Below, in pieces: positions 47,550 to 57,616 of a stretch of DNA of 64,000 bases. The notes under the pieces are model-generated. The model was not told the origin of the DNA, ran no database searches, and worked only from the letters and a program-made list of their open reading frames with translations. The stretch is from Chryseobacterium sp. 18061 (GTDB taxonomy: Bacteria > Pseudomonadota > Gammaproteobacteria > Enterobacterales > Enterobacteriaceae). The stretch is from assembly GCA_902706205.1 (NCBI GenBank), contig CACSKA010000003.1, positions 62,001 through 126,000 of the forward strand, given 5' to 3'. The stretch's first letter is position 1. Every line of letters begins with the position of its first letter. Position numbers and translations under genes: made by a program.

Positions 47550-47825
47550 ATGTTTTGTGTTGTCTATAAAAGTACCAAGCGCGATCAAACTTACTTATAT
47601 GTCGAAAAAAAGGACGATTTCTCCCGAGTACCGGAAGAATTAATGAAGGGATTTGGTCAGCCGCAACTTGCAATGATTCTGCCCCTGGATGGGCGTAAAC
47701 AACTGGTCAATGCCTCACTGGAAAAGGTCAAACAGGCCTTAGTTGACCAAGGCTATTATCTGCAAATCCCTCCTCCGCCGGAAAACTTACTCAAGCAACA
47801 TCTCCAGGCGAGCGGGAAACAATAA
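47550..47825 (+). CDS. ycgL: YcgL domain protein
   Basis: A 91-residue soluble protein of the YcgL family. The conserved part runs from [18 protein letters not shown] through [20 protein letters not shown] to a Pro-rich [11 protein letters not shown] segment. E. coli YcgL is annotated with a longer N-terminus, but no such extension is visible here in frame with a good start. Its function is unknown. It is divergent from minC and 19 bases before ycgM. Confidence 0.93.
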   Translation: MFCVVYKSTKRDQTYLYVEKKDDFSRVPEELMKGFGQPQLAMILPLDGRKQLVNASLEKVKQALVDQGYYLQIPPPPENLLKQHLQASGKQ

Positions 47826-47844
47826 CGCAACGACAGGAGCAGGC

Positions 47845-48504
47845 ATGTATCAACATCATAACTGGCAGGGCGCGCTACTGGATTACCCGGTCAGTAAAGT
47901 GGTTTGTGTAGGCAGTAATTACGCGAAGCATATTCAGGAAATGGGCAGTGCCACGCCGGAAGAGCCGGTACTGTTTATTAAGCCCGAAACCGCGCTGTGC
48001 GATATCCGCCAGCCGCTGGTGTTACCGGAAGGGCTGGGTTCTGTGCATCATGAAGTTGAACTGGCTGTGCTGATTGGCGGCACGCTGCGTCAGGCGACTG
48101 AAGAACACGTATTGAAAGCGATTGCAGGTTACGGCGTAGCGCTGGATCTCACGCTGCGTGACCTTCAGGGCAAGATGAAGAAAGCAGGGCAGCCGTGGGA
48201 AAAAGCGAAAGGGTTTGATAATTCCTGCCCGATTTCCGGATTTATTCCGGCGAGTGAATTCCACAGTGACCCGCAGAACACGCCGCTGGGCCTGAAAATT
48301 AACGGTGAAGTTCGCCAGCAGGGCACGACGGCTGACATGATCCACAAAATTGTGCCGTTGATTGCCTACATGAGCCGTTTTTTCACCCTAAAAAGCGGGG
48401 ATGTTATCCTGACCGGCACGCCGGAAGGTGTTGGCCCACTGAGCAGTGGCGATGAGCTGGAAGTCTCCTTTAACGGTAACTCCCTCACGACTCGCGTGCT
48501 GTAA
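47845..48504 (+). CDS. ycgM: FAH-family hydrolase/tautomerase YcgM
   Basis: A 219-residue protein of the fumarylacetoacetate-hydrolase (FAHD1-like) family. The fold signatures are present: VGSNYAKHIQEMG (about 22-34), LFIKPETAL, HHEVELAVLIG with metal ligands, and TGTPEGVGPL near the C-terminus. Relatives act as acylpyruvases or oxaloacetate decarboxylases/tautomerases; the exact substrate is not settled. The frame is open back into ycgL, but ATG 47845 preceded by GGAGCAGG is the family start. Confidence 0.94.
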   Translation: MYQHHNWQGALLDYPVSKVVCVGSNYAKHIQEMGSATPEEPVLFIKPETALCDIRQPLVLPEGLGSVHHEVELAVLIGGTLRQATEEHVLKAIAGYGVALDLTLRDLQGKMKKAGQPWEKAKGFDNSCPISGFIPASEFHSDPQNTPLGLKINGEVRQQGTTADMIHKIVPLIAYMSRFFTLKSGDVILTGTPEGVGPLSSGDELEVSFNGNSLTTRVL

Positions 48505-48583
48505 GCATCAATTGCCGCCCCTCTCGGGCGGCAAAACTTGCATCCGTCTGCCAGACTGGTTATAAGGTGCACCCTGGTTTTCA

Positions 48584-49042
48584 ATGGCGGACATTCCTAT
48601 GAGCGACACACCCTTCTGGCAAAGCAAAACTCTCGAGCAAATGACCGACGTCGAGTGGGAGTCTTTGTGCGATGGCTGCGGTCAATGCTGTCTGCATAAG
48701 CTGATGGATGAAGACAGTGATGAAATCTACTTTACTAACGTCGCCTGTCGTCAGCTGAACATCAAAACCTGCCAGTGTCGTAACTACGAGCGTCGTTTCG
48801 AATATGAAGCGGACTGCATCAAACTGACCCGTGATAATCTACCGACCTTCGAATGGCTGCCGCACACCTGCGCGTATCGTCTGTTGGCGGAAGGTAAACC
48901 ATTGCCGACGTGGCATCCGCTGTTGACGGGGTCAAAAGCGGCGATGCACGGCGAACGTATTTCTGTGCGTCATATTGCGGTGAAAGAATCAGAAGTGCGC
49001 GACTGGGAAGATCATATACTGAATCACCCGAATCGCGGCTAA
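48584..49042 (+). CDS. ycgN: YcgN, UPF0260 cysteine-cluster protein
   Basis: A 152-residue protein of the UPF0260 family. It carries the zinc- or iron-cluster-type motif CDGCGQCC (about residues 29-36) and further cysteines in [12 protein letters not shown] and CAYR, the pattern of the YkgJ/FliB-like Cys-cluster family. The function is unknown. ATG at 48599 (MSDTPFW) is an alternative start with a slightly better upstream GGA. It closes the ycgL-ycgM-ycgN run and is followed by a terminator. Confidence 0.93.
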   Translation: MADIPMSDTPFWQSKTLEQMTDVEWESLCDGCGQCCLHKLMDEDSDEIYFTNVACRQLNIKTCQCRNYERRFEYEADCIKLTRDNLPTFEWLPHTCAYRLLAEGKPLPTWHPLLTGSKAAMHGERISVRHIAVKESEVRDWEDHILNHPNRG

Positions 49043-49057
49043 CAGTCTGAATAAGAA

Positions 49058-49092
49058 AACGCCACCCGCAGTGATGCCGGTGGCGTTTTTTG
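49058..49092. terminator. Terminator between convergent ycgN and the receptor gene
   Basis: AACGCCACC/GGTGGCGTT stem followed by TTTTTT on the plus strand, with an A-rich stretch on the other side. Confidence 0.85.
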
Positions 49093-49098
49093 TGGGGA

Positions 49099-51287
49099 TC
49101 AGAAAAGTACGGAGTAATTCAGACCAAAGGTACGACCGCGGCCTTTGTAGGTGTACAAACCCGGTGCGCCGTAGGTTGGGCTATACAGCCCCGGAGCGCG
49201 CTGGCCCCACACAGTGGTGTACTCCTCATCCAACAGGTTTTCCACGCTGAAGCTGACTTTGCCGACCGGCAGGGTGTAGCTCCCAAGGAAATCGACGGTG
49301 TTGTAGCCGTCAATTTTGTTGCCATCGTTGTCCGACACGTCAAACGTCTGAGTGCTCTGCACGCGTAAACCCCAGTCGCCTGGCGCCCAGTTAACCCATG
49401 CGCTCACCTTCGACGGGCTGGCGCTGTCCACCGTCAGTTTCTCCCATTTACCGTTCTCGCGGGTTTCCGACTTTATGGCGTTAAAGTTCGAACCAAGACT
49501 CCATTCGCTGGCCGTAAAGAAGTAATCGACCTGACCTTCCACGCCATAAATTCGACGCTTGTCGTCCTCGAGGGTAATGGTCATGTCGGTTTTATTGATG
49601 TTGATGGTTTTATCGGACAGCGAGTAATAGGCCGCGATCTGAGTGCGCAGGTTGTCGCCAGTTAAACGCCAGCCTAATTCGTACGCATTTACTTTAATGC
49701 CGTCGAGCGTCGAATCATTGACGTTCACGCTGTTGTTCAGGCGGTAATGACCGTCAACCAGCGTGTAATTCCCGGAGCCGTAATACTTTGCCAGGTCAGG
49801 GATTTCAAAGCCCTGAGAGAAGTTAAACCACAGCTGCTGGCGGTCGGTGAGGTGGCCGAGGATCCCGGCGTTGAACAGCAGGTTGTTATAGTCAGTTTTA
49901 CCGCCCGGCACCGCATCCGCTGAGGTGGCTTTCCCGTTGGCGATCGCCTGTTGCTGTGTGTAGCCGATAAAGTCATCGACCTTGTTTTCGGTGTACTGAT
50001 AACGCACGCCGCCGGTTAAGGTGATGGCGCTAATGTCATAGCTCGCCTGCAGGAATGGCGCGAGGTTAGTGATGCTGTAGCCTGGATAACGGCCGACGTT
50101 ATAGGCATTATCGAGCGTTATCCCGCCGCTGGCTGCGGCTTTGTCGAGATCGAAGAACTGCTGGTTGGCGTTAAACGATTCATGATCGACATCGACGTCC
50201 CAGGTCAGATTCAGATCGTCCACCGGCTTGCTGTTCAGCGTCAGCTTCCCGCCGTAAAAATCGGTTTTTTGCTGCGAAGCACCTATGCTGGTGACGGCGC
50301 CTTTGCTCAGAGTCGGGAAGGGGTAGAACGTCAGGCTTTCGTCACGATAGTAAATTTGCGCCACCAGATCCTGACCCCAGACGTCGGTATTAGAGTACTG
50401 GAGATTAATAAGATGGCGTTCCGTGCCCGGCAGGCGATCGGAATCAAGATTGCCCTTGTTATATGCGTCGGCATCACCGGTTACCGCCGAGAAGTTATCT
50501 CCGAGGAACAGGCCGTGTTTGCCGTCTGACTGGCTCTTAAAATACTGTGTCGTCAGCTGGAGCTGCTGGTGGTCATCAATGTTAATCGTACCGGTGCCCA
50601 TGATGTCCAGACGATCGGAATACTGCAAACCGGTTTGGGTGTTGTCGATAATCACCTCATCGCCGTTGCCGTCATACCAGCCTCCGTAACGCTGATACGC
50701 CACAGACAGACGACCGGAGGCGTTATCGTTGCCGCCGCTCACCGCCGCCGCGATATTTTCATCATGATCGTTATGGCTGTTAAAGCCGCTTTTTCCACCG
50801 GACTGGAACTCCACTTCGGTTTCAGGTTGGCCTTTTTTGGTGACAATATTAATCAAGCCGCCGGTGCTGCCACCGCCGTACAGCGAAGTGGCGCCGGAAA
50901 TGACTTCAATGCGTGAAATGTTGAACGGATCGATGGAATCTAGCTGACGGCTGTCGCTGCGGGAGGAGTCAGGCGCACGCCATCCACCATCACCATCATC
51001 GAGCGCCCGCGCATATTCATGCCGTAGTTGGTGCGCCCCTGGCTACTGACGTCCATACCCGGGATCAGCTGCGCCAGCACGTCTTTCAACTCCTTGCCAC
51101 CCTGCACCTGCTGCTCAATATCAGCTTGTTCAATGACCCACGTGGTTTGTGCCATATCGGCAACGGTGTGATTGGCCCGGCTGGCGGACACGACCAGCGT
51201 GTCTTCTTTTTGCGTTTCAGCCCAGGCCGAGGCGGAAAGCATGGCAAGTAAGCAGGGGTTCAACATCCACAAAATGCTGCGCTTCAT
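49099..51287 (-). pseudogene. IutA-like TonB-dependent siderophore receptor, frameshifted
   Basis: The product resembles the ferric-aerobactin receptor IutA from signal peptide to the terminal phenylalanine. It has a signal sequence (MKRSILWMLNPCLLAMLSASAWA), a TonB box (DTLVVSAS), a plug domain (GKELKDVLAQLIPGMDVSSQ, GGSTGGLINIVTKKGQ) and a 22-strand barrel ending FGLNYSVLF. The gene is split: the first frame runs from ATG 51287 to a TAG at 50940, reading VDGVRLTPPAATAVS. The correct continuation SSRSDSRQLDSIDPF is in the next frame. One base is missing next to 50968-50969. The gene is therefore a recent pseudogene or the base is a sequencing error. A Fur box lies upstream. Confidence 0.88.
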
Positions 51288-51338
51288 TGTTATCAATTTC
51301 CCAGTAGTCGTAACAGAAGGTAAGAATGTGTCAATATT

Positions 51339-51357
51339 GATAATAGTTATCGTTATG
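51339..51357. promoter_or_regulatory. Fur box between the receptor gene and the reductase gene
   Basis: GATAATAGTTATCGTTATG matches 14 of 19 positions of the Fur consensus GATAATGATAATCATTATC and is followed by a second overlapping AT-rich Fur-like stretch. It sits in the 211-base divergent promoter region and can serve both genes. Confidence 0.75.
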
Positions 51358-51498
51358 ATATTCATTCTGTTTACACTGGCAACTCATTTTGTCATATTTG
51401 TTTTCATTATCTCTATGATTTACCCACACTTTGTGGCGGTATTCCGTCTGTAGTCAGTCAGAGCCGGAGCGCCATTTTCCTTCGACAGGAGCCGTAAC

Positions 51499-52368
51499 AT
51501 GGCCGCGGGCTATCGTATTTTTAACGTCGTCTTAGCGCGACGGATTCAGGTTTCACCCTCTCTTTTACGCTGCGTGTTTACCGGGCCTGAAGTGGCGCAG
51601 ATGAAACATGAATCGCCGGATCAACGCATCAAACTGCTCTTTGCCGAAGACGGGGAAGAAACGACCTCCATGGCGGTGAGCGACACCTGGTATCAGGATT
51701 ATCTGGCGCTGCCGAAAGCGAAACGCCCAGTGATGCGTACTTACACGCTGCGTGAACTGCGGTTGGATGCGCAGGAGGTGGACGTGGAATTCGTGCTGCA
51801 CGGTGACGGCGGACCGGCTTCGCGATGGGCAACATACGCCAGGCCGGGTGATGCGCTGCAAATGGTGGCCCCAAATGCTGCCTCAAGTGAAGACAGTGGC
51901 GGATATGAATGGCTGGATAACGATAGCGTGCGTCAGGCACTGCTGATTGCCGACGAAACGGCGCTGCCTGCGGCGATGGGTATTTTGGAACAGCTGGCGA
52001 AAAAATCGAATCCGCCGCACGTACAGGCTTTTTTCACCGTACCGCATGAGGCTGATTTTCAGCGGAAGGATTTCCCTTTCGCCGACGTGCATTGGCTGGC
52101 GCGCGACAGGCAGGACGATTTACTGAGTGCGGTAGCGCACGAGGTGACGATCCCGGCGTATGCGCTGGCGCGAGAGCAGTCGACGGAAGAGAACAGTCTG
52201 GATGGATCGTTGCTGTGGGAAAGGGCGAGTGAGGCCGCGGGTTTTCAGGCCTGGGTGGCGGCAGAATCAACGCTGGTGAAAAACCTGCGTCGCAGCCTGA
52301 TTGAGAAACAACAGCTCAACCGGGAATGTGCAAGTTTTATGGCATATTGGGCGCAGGGAAGGGCATAA
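51499..52368 (+). CDS. Siderophore-interacting protein (FAD ferric-siderophore reductase family)
   Basis: A 289-residue protein of the ViuB/YqjH type, which release iron from imported ferric siderophores in the cytosol. It has an FAD-binding domain with the RTYTLREL motif (about residues 81-88) and VEFVLHGDGGPASRWA, and a C-terminal NAD(P)H-domain (LLIADETALPAAMGILEQL, about 150-168, and FQAWVAAES near 255). A clear AGGAG precedes the ATG. It is divergent from the IutA-like receptor gene across a Fur box, which suggests a shared hydroxamate-type siderophore route; the ligand is inferred. Confidence 0.9.
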   Translation: MAAGYRIFNVVLARRIQVSPSLLRCVFTGPEVAQMKHESPDQRIKLLFAEDGEETTSMAVSDTWYQDYLALPKAKRPVMRTYTLRELRLDAQEVDVEFVLHGDGGPASRWATYARPGDALQMVAPNAASSEDSGGYEWLDNDSVRQALLIADETALPAAMGILEQLAKKSNPPHVQAFFTVPHEADFQRKDFPFADVHWLARDRQDDLLSAVAHEVTIPAYALAREQSTEENSLDGSLLWERASEAAGFQAWVAAESTLVKNLRRSLIEKQQLNRECASFMAYWAQGRA

Positions 52369-52376
52369 AAGGTTCC

Positions 52377-52468
52377 TGCGGTCTGATGCCCTCACCCCGA
52401 CCCTCTCCCACGGGGAGAGGGAGCAAATACTAAAACGGCAACCGAGGTTGCCGTTTGCTTTTACCTTG
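52377..52468. repeat. 92-bp tandem duplication, copy 1
   Basis: This unit contains a GC-rich palindromic repeat (CCCTCTCCC/GGGAGAGGG) and the hairpin AACGGCAACC/GGTTGCCGTT. It is identical to the next 92 bases except for one base in the AGCAAATAC/AGAAAATAC segment and the junction base. It ends with the sequence that in the second copy encodes the end of dsbB. Confidence 0.9.
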
Positions 52469-52560
52469 TGCGGTCTGATGCCCTCACCCCGACCCTCTCC
52501 CACGGGGAGAGGGAGAAAATACTAAAACGGCAACCGAGGTTGCCGTTTGCTTTTACCTTC
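52469..52560. repeat. 92-bp tandem duplication, copy 2, with dsbB terminator
   Basis: Second copy, joined directly to dsbB: its right end contains the dsbB stop (52553-52555). On the minus strand the AACGGCAACC/GGTTGCCGTT hairpin followed by TTTAGTATTTT is the dsbB terminator. The presence of the same sequence at the end of copy 1 gives two terminators in a row. Confidence 0.9.
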
Positions 52561-53083
52561 CGAAGAGGTCGCGTTTTTTCGGTTTGAACGGCTGGGCAAT
52601 CAACACCAGCAGGCCGATGACCAGGAAGATCACAAAAATCCCTACCAGCCACTGTGGCATTTCCAGGGTCAGGAATGACCATTGGCGCTCGGCGCAATCG
52701 CCAGACGCAACAAACACCTGTGGCAGCCACTTATCCAGCGGCAGCCAGCTCGGGAAGCGAGCGGCAAAGTCGCAGGTCTGAAACGGGGAGGGATGCAACT
52801 GGATCATGGTGTGTTCCCACGCCAGCTGAACGCCACGCCAGGCGCTGTAAATCCAAATCAGAATACCGGCATAACGCAGCGGTGATTTCGGGGCAATGGC
52901 ACCGACAATGCCTGCACCCATCACGCCGAACAGCGCAGAACGCTCATAGATACAAAGTACGCAAGGCTTCAGCAGCATCACGTGCTGGAACCACAGCGCG
53001 ACCATCTCCAGCGCAAAAGCGGTCAACGCCAGCAGTAACCACGCTCCGCGACCGCGTGAGCACTGGTTTAAAAATCGCAACAT
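52553..53083 (-). CDS. dsbB: Disulfide bond oxidoreductase DsbB
   Basis: DsbB is the inner-membrane quinone-linked oxidase that reoxidises DsbA. From ATG 53083 (MLRFLNQCS) the protein has 176 residues, exactly as in E. coli. It has four membrane helices and two periplasmic cysteine pairs: C41-C44 (CVLC) and C104-C130 (TCDF and GDCAERQ). The C-terminus KKRDLFGR is conserved. It lies downstream of nhaB on the same strand but is separated by a hairpin and 135 bases. Confidence 0.97.
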   Translation of the reverse strand: MLRFLNQCSRGRGAWLLLALTAFALEMVALWFQHVMLLKPCVLCIYERSALFGVMGAGIVGAIAPKSPLRYAGILIWIYSAWRGVQLAWEHTMIQLHPSPFQTCDFAARFPSWLPLDKWLPQVFVASGDCAERQWSFLTLEMPQWLVGIFVIFLVIGLLVLIAQPFKPKKRDLFGR

Positions 53084-53181
53084 AATCATTTCCCTGGAAC
53101 ATGCTAAGACACCGCAGTGTAAACGAAAACATTTACCGCGCCACTATGCAGGTGTGAATAATTACGTAAAAGGGAATGAAT

Positions 53182-53203
53182 CGCCCGGAAAAGTTTCCGG
53201 GCG
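53182..53203. terminator. Hairpin after nhaB
   Basis: CGCCCGGAAA/TTTCCGGGCG stem in the gap between nhaB and dsbB, followed on the minus strand by a moderately T-rich stretch. Confidence 0.6.
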
Positions 53204-53218
53204 TGAATCAGAGGACAT

Positions 53219-54775
53219 TTAATGGACAGGCAGAGGAGTGCTCATCAGCCAGCCTTTGGCGGTCATCCACTCGGTATAAGGCATCAGAGTCAGTTCCACG
53301 CACAGCAGGCCGACAATCGTCAGTACGATGGTGTACGGCAGCGCCATCCAGACCATCCGACCATATGAGAGGCGAATCAGTGGCGCGAGGGCAGACGTCA
53401 GCAGGAACAGGAATGCCGCCTGACCGTTCGGTGTCGCCACCGATGGCAGATTGGTGCCGGTGTTAATCGCCACCGCCAACATTTCAAACTGCGGCAGAGA
53501 AATCGCCCCGTGCTCTAGCGCGGATTTCGCCTCGTTGATATACACCGTGCCGACAAAGACGTTATCGGAAATTGACGAGAGCAAGCCATTGAACAGATAA
53601 AACAGCGACAGCTGCGCGTGCGGAGACGCCTGCAGTACATAGCTGATAATCGGTGCAAACAGATGCTGGTCGATAATCACCGCCACCACGGCGAAGAATA
53701 CCGTCAGCAGCGCGGTAAACGGCAGCGCTTCGGTGAACGCTTTGCCGATGGCATGTTCATCGGTGACGCCGGTGAGCGAGGTTGCAAAGATGATAACCGT
53801 CAGACCAATCAGCCCCACTTCTGCCAGATGCAGCGCCAGCGCGATAACCAACCACACGCCGATAACACCCTGAATCACCAGTTTGAGCGTTTCTTGACGC
53901 GTACGCTGCTCGCTGCTTTTCACGTCAAAATCTTTCAGCACGGCGCGCACGCTGGTCGGCAGGGGTTCGCCGTAGCCAAACAGTTTGAATTTTTCGACCA
54001 GCATGCAGGTTAACAGCCCACAGAACAACACCGGCAAGGTGACCGGCAGCATACGCAGGAAGAACTCACCAAAATGCCAGCCCACGGCTTTGGCGATGAT
54101 CAGGTTTTGCGGCTCGCCGACCATCGTCATCACGCCACCGAGCGCCGTACCCACTCCGGCGTGCATCATCAGGCTGCGCAGGAAACTGCGGAACTGCTCG
54201 AGCACTTCTTTATTGTGGATGTCGATATGGCTGTCATCGAGCATGTCGCTATCGGTCGGACGCGCTGACGCGACGCGATGATAAATGCCGTAGAACCCGA
54301 CCGCGACGCTGATGATTACCGCCACTACCGTCAACGCATCCAGGAACGCTGATAAAAACGCGGCTGCAATGCAGAAGGCTACCGAAAGCAGCATCTTGCT
54401 TTGAATCGTCAGCAACAGGCGGGTGAAAATGAACAGCAGCAGCTGCTTCATAAAATAGATGCCCGCGACCATGAAAATCAGCAGCAACAGCACTTCGAGG
54501 TTGCTGGCAATTTCTTCCCGCACGTGCTCGGCACTGGTCATGCCAATCATCACGCCTTCAATTGCCAGCAGGCCGCCAGGAAGCAGGGGATAGCATTTCA
54601 GCGCCATCGCCAGAGTGAAGATAAACTCTGCCACCAGTAACCAACCCGCGATAAACGGATCAATGAAGAAGACGACAGGGTTGATAACCAAAAACAGCAG
54701 GAGGGTCAGTTTGTACCAGTCCGGTGACTGGCCGAGAAAGTTGCGCCACAGCGCACGAGAGGTTGATATATCCAC
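53219..54775 (-). CDS. nhaB: Na+/H+ antiporter NhaB
   Basis: NhaB exchanges internal Na+ for external protons across the inner membrane. The 518-residue protein is collinear with E. coli NhaB (513) and has about a dozen hydrophobic helices. Family segments include [15 protein letters not shown] at the N-terminus, [15 protein letters not shown] and [18 protein letters not shown] in the conserved core, and [19 protein letters not shown]. The ATG at 54775 is the family start. It is divergent from fadR. Confidence 0.96.
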   Translation of the reverse strand: MDISTSRALWRNFLGQSPDWYKLTLLLFLVINPVVFFIDPFIAGWLLVAEFIFTLAMALKCYPLLPGGLLAIEGVMIGMTSAEHVREEIASNLEVLLLLIFMVAGIYFMKQLLLFIFTRLLLTIQSKMLLSVAFCIAAAFLSAFLDALTVVAVIISVAVGFYGIYHRVASARPTDSDMLDDSHIDIHNKEVLEQFRSFLRSLMMHAGVGTALGGVMTMVGEPQNLIIAKAVGWHFGEFFLRMLPVTLPVLFCGLLTCMLVEKFKLFGYGEPLPTSVRAVLKDFDVKSSEQRTRQETLKLVIQGVIGVWLVIALALHLAEVGLIGLTVIIFATSLTGVTDEHAIGKAFTEALPFTALLTVFFAVVAVIIDQHLFAPIISYVLQASPHAQLSLFYLFNGLLSSISDNVFVGTVYINEAKSALEHGAISLPQFEMLAVAINTGTNLPSVATPNGQAAFLFLLTSALAPLIRLSYGRMVWMALPYTIVLTIVGLLCVELTLMPYTEWMTAKGWLMSTPLPVH

Positions 54776-54992
54776 GACAGATTTCCGATCCCGTCAAAAG
54801 TAAGCTATTTACTGAAGGTGAATCTCGCAGTATCCGCTCTGAAGCCGCTGCAAGCAAGCAAAGCCGGGGGGAACTAAATTTTTAAAATAAAACAGCGATC
54901 CCCTTTTAATTACGGCGATGCGCTATCTGCCCCTTATCGGCTCTGGTATGATGAGTTCAATATTAGCAACGCTGTGTAATGGAAATCTCACT

Positions 54993-55712
54993 ATGGTCAT
55001 TAAGGCGCAGAGCCCAGCGGGTTTCGCGGAAGAGTACATCATTGAAAGTATCTGGAATAACCGTTTTGCCCCAGGCACTATTCTCCCCGCAGAGCGTGAG
55101 CTTTCTGAATTGATCGGTGTCACACGTACCACCCTTCGCGAAGTATTACAGCGTCTGGCACGCGACGGCTGGTTGACCATTCAGCATGGTAAACCGACCA
55201 AAGTGAACAATTTCTGGGAAACCTCGGGCTTAAACATTCTCGAAACTCTGGCACGTCTCGATCACGATCGCGTGCCGCAGCTGATCGACAATCTGCTCTC
55301 TGTGCGTACCAACATCGCGACCATTTTTATCCGTACCGCGTTTCGTCAGCATCCTGAAGATGCGCTGAAAGTGTTGGCTACCGCCCGCGAAGTGGAAGAC
55401 CACGCTGATGCGTTTGCTGAACTCGATTACAGCATATTCCGTGGTCTGGCGTTTGCCTCCGGCAACCCGATTTATGGCCTGATCCTCAACGGCATGAAAG
55501 GGCTGTATACCCGCATTGGTCGCCACTATTTTGCCAATCCGGAAGCGCGCAGCCTGGCGCTGGGCTTCTACCATCAGCTGGCGAAAGTGTGTGAGCAGGG
55601 CGATCACGAACAGGTTTATGAAACCGTGCGTCGTTATGGTCACGACTCCGGCCTGGTCTGGCACAAAATGCAGAAAACGCTGCCGGGTGATTTGGCCATT
55701 CACGGCCGCTAA
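54993..55712 (+). CDS. fadR: Fatty acid metabolism regulator FadR
   Basis: FadR is a GntR-family regulator that represses fatty-acid degradation genes such as fadD and activates fabA and fabB; long-chain acyl-CoA releases it from DNA. From ATG 54993 ([15 protein letters not shown]) the protein has 239 residues, as in E. coli. The winged helix domain covers about 1-75 ([30 protein letters not shown]), and the helical acyl-CoA domain follows. A minus-10-like TATGAT lies at about 54947. A matching operator is visible at fadD in this window. Confidence 0.97.
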   Translation: MVIKAQSPAGFAEEYIIESIWNNRFAPGTILPAERELSELIGVTRTTLREVLQRLARDGWLTIQHGKPTKVNNFWETSGLNILETLARLDHDRVPQLIDNLLSVRTNIATIFIRTAFRQHPEDALKVLATAREVEDHADAFAELDYSIFRGLAFASGNPIYGLILNGMKGLYTRIGRHYFANPEARSLALGFYHQLAKVCEQGDHEQVYETVRRYGHDSGLVWHKMQKTLPGDLAIHGR

Positions 55713-55729
55713 TCACAGCGCAGTCAGTA

Positions 55730-55754
55730 AAAGCCGGGTAAAAACCCGGCTTTT
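55730..55754. terminator. Terminator between convergent fadR and ycgB
   Basis: AAAGCCGGGT/ACCCGGCTTT stem with a short loop and A/T flanks on both sides; suited to both genes. Confidence 0.85.
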
Positions 55755-55763
55755 GCATTTTTG

Positions 55764-57296
55764 TTACAGGAGATTTTGTCGCGGCGGGCAGCGTTCCAGC
55801 AGCTCTACGCTGCCATCGGCATTCTGCTGCTCCAGATGCACTTCAAAGCCCCACAGGCGATGCACGTGTTTAAGCACTTCCCGACGGCCCATATCCAGCG
55901 GCGCACGGTTATGCGGCACATAGCGCAGCGTCAGAGAACGATCCCCCCGCAGATCCACGTTCCAGACCTGAATGTTCGGCTCCAGATTGCTCAGGTTGTA
56001 TTGCGACGACAGCCGGTTACGAATTTCCCGGTAGCCTTCCTCATTGTGGATCGCAGCAATTTCCAGATAGTTATTGTGGTCGTCATCAAGTACGGTAAAC
56101 AGGCGGAAATCACGCATCACTTTCGGCGACAGAAACTGACTGATGAAGCTTTCATCTTTGAAGTCGCGCATCGCAAAATGCAGCGTCTCAAGCCAGTCGG
56201 AACCCGCGATGTCCGGGAACCAATATTTATCCTCTTCCGTTGGCGTCTGGCAGATACGTTTGATGTCCTGGAACATCGCGAAACCGAGCGCATATGGGTT
56301 AATGCCGCTGTACCACTGGCTGTTATACGGCGGCTGGAACACCACATTGGTGTGGCTGTGTAAAAACTCCAGCATAAACCGCTCGGTCACTTTCCCTTCG
56401 TCATACAGATGATTCAGGATGGTGTAGTGCCAGAATGTTGCCCAGCCTTCGTTCATCACCTGAGTCTGTTTCTGCGGATAAAAATACTGGCTGACCTTAC
56501 GCACAATGCGCAGGATCTCACGCTGCCAGGATTCGAGCAGTGGGGCATTTTTTTCCATAAAGTAGAGCAGATTTTCCTGCGCTTCGGACGGATAACGCCG
56601 AGCCTCTTTCACCGTTTTCTCTTCTTCTTTCTTCGGCAGCGTACGCCACAGGGTATTCACCTGGCTTTGCAGATATTCCTCGCGACTTTTTTGTCGCGCC
56701 TTCTCTTCCTGTAACGAAATTTTCTGCGGCCGTTTGTAGCGGTCGACACCGTAGTTCATCAACGCATGGCAGGAATCGAGCAGTTTTTCTACTTCGTCCA
56801 CACCATAGCGCTCTTCGCATTCGGTAATGTATTTACGCGCGAAGATCAGGTAATCGACGATCGAACTGGCGTCGGTCCAGCTGCGGAACAGGTAGTTATT
56901 TTTGAAGAAAGAGTTATGCCCGTAGCACGCGTGCGCCATGACCAGCGCCTGCATGGTCATGGTGTTCTCTTCCATCAGATAGGCAATACACGGGTTGGAG
57001 TTAATGACGATTTCATACGCCAGCCCCTGTTGACCGTGTTTGTAGAGCCGCTCGGTTTCAATGAACTTTTTGCCAAACGACCAGTGGGTATAGTTGATAG
57101 GCATCCCGACGCTGGAATAGGCATCCATCATCTGCTCGGAAGTAATAACTTCGATTTGATGAGGATAAGTGTCGAGCCGATAGAGCTTCGCCACCCGGTC
57201 GATCTCCGCCAGATAGGTATCCAGCAGCTCGAAGGTCCAGTCGGGTCCATCGCTCAGACGTGTGGTGTCCTTATTCATGGAGTCAATCGTAGCCAT
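55764..57296 (-). CDS. ycgB: SpoVR family protein YcgB
   Basis: A 510-residue soluble protein of the SpoVR family, same length as E. coli YcgB, which is under RpoS control. Conserved blocks include EVITSEQMMDAYSSVGMP near the N-terminus, ACYGHNSFFKNNYLF in the middle and NEGWATFWHYTILN, where histidines and acidic residues recur and may bind metal. The family is named from Bacillus spore cortex formation, but its biochemical role is unknown; in Proteobacteria it often travels with YeaH and PrkA-type kinases, which are not in this window. Confidence 0.94.
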   Translation of the reverse strand: MATIDSMNKDTTRLSDGPDWTFELLDTYLAEIDRVAKLYRLDTYPHQIEVITSEQMMDAYSSVGMPINYTHWSFGKKFIETERLYKHGQQGLAYEIVINSNPCIAYLMEENTMTMQALVMAHACYGHNSFFKNNYLFRSWTDASSIVDYLIFARKYITECEERYGVDEVEKLLDSCHALMNYGVDRYKRPQKISLQEEKARQKSREEYLQSQVNTLWRTLPKKEEEKTVKEARRYPSEAQENLLYFMEKNAPLLESWQREILRIVRKVSQYFYPQKQTQVMNEGWATFWHYTILNHLYDEGKVTERFMLEFLHSHTNVVFQPPYNSQWYSGINPYALGFAMFQDIKRICQTPTEEDKYWFPDIAGSDWLETLHFAMRDFKDESFISQFLSPKVMRDFRLFTVLDDDHNNYLEIAAIHNEEGYREIRNRLSSQYNLSNLEPNIQVWNVDLRGDRSLTLRYVPHNRAPLDMGRREVLKHVHRLWGFEVHLEQQNADGSVELLERCPPRQNLL

Positions 57297-57616
57297 TAGC
57301 GCGCCCTCATTGTTGGCGGCCCTCTCTGTGTGGAGAGCCTCACTATCAAGAATAGAACACCGCTGCCTGAACGCGCGAACAGCAAATATTTTTCTTCGAG
57401 ATTTCCCTGCGTCAACGGCGACAAAATCAATAAATGGCGGAATATTGTGCTGGCGAAAATTACGCCGCAGCAGGAGATTTCAAAACCACGCATACCTTTG
57501 TAGCACGGCCATGTGTGAGGTAAGTCACCATAAAAAAAGCGTATGTTGAATAATATTTTCGTCTGAGTTATCAATTTGTAATCAGAAGATTGTTCTTTTA
57601 CGAATCTGGAGTCGCT
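57297..57616. other. dadAX / ycgB divergent promoter region
   Basis: 320 bases without a gene. The left half belongs to the ycgB promoter. The right half is AT-rich with the CRP site and minus-10 of dadAX. Lrp, known to act on dadAX in E. coli, may bind the A/T tracts, but no specific site can be named. Confidence 0.6.
57514..57556 (+). promoter_or_regulatory. CRP site and minus-10 of dadAX
   Basis: TGTGA-N6-TCACC at 57514-57529 is a strong CRP half-site pair. TAATAT at 57551-57556 would place the start near 57563, putting the CRP centre at about minus 41.5, the class II activator position. Confidence 0.7.
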
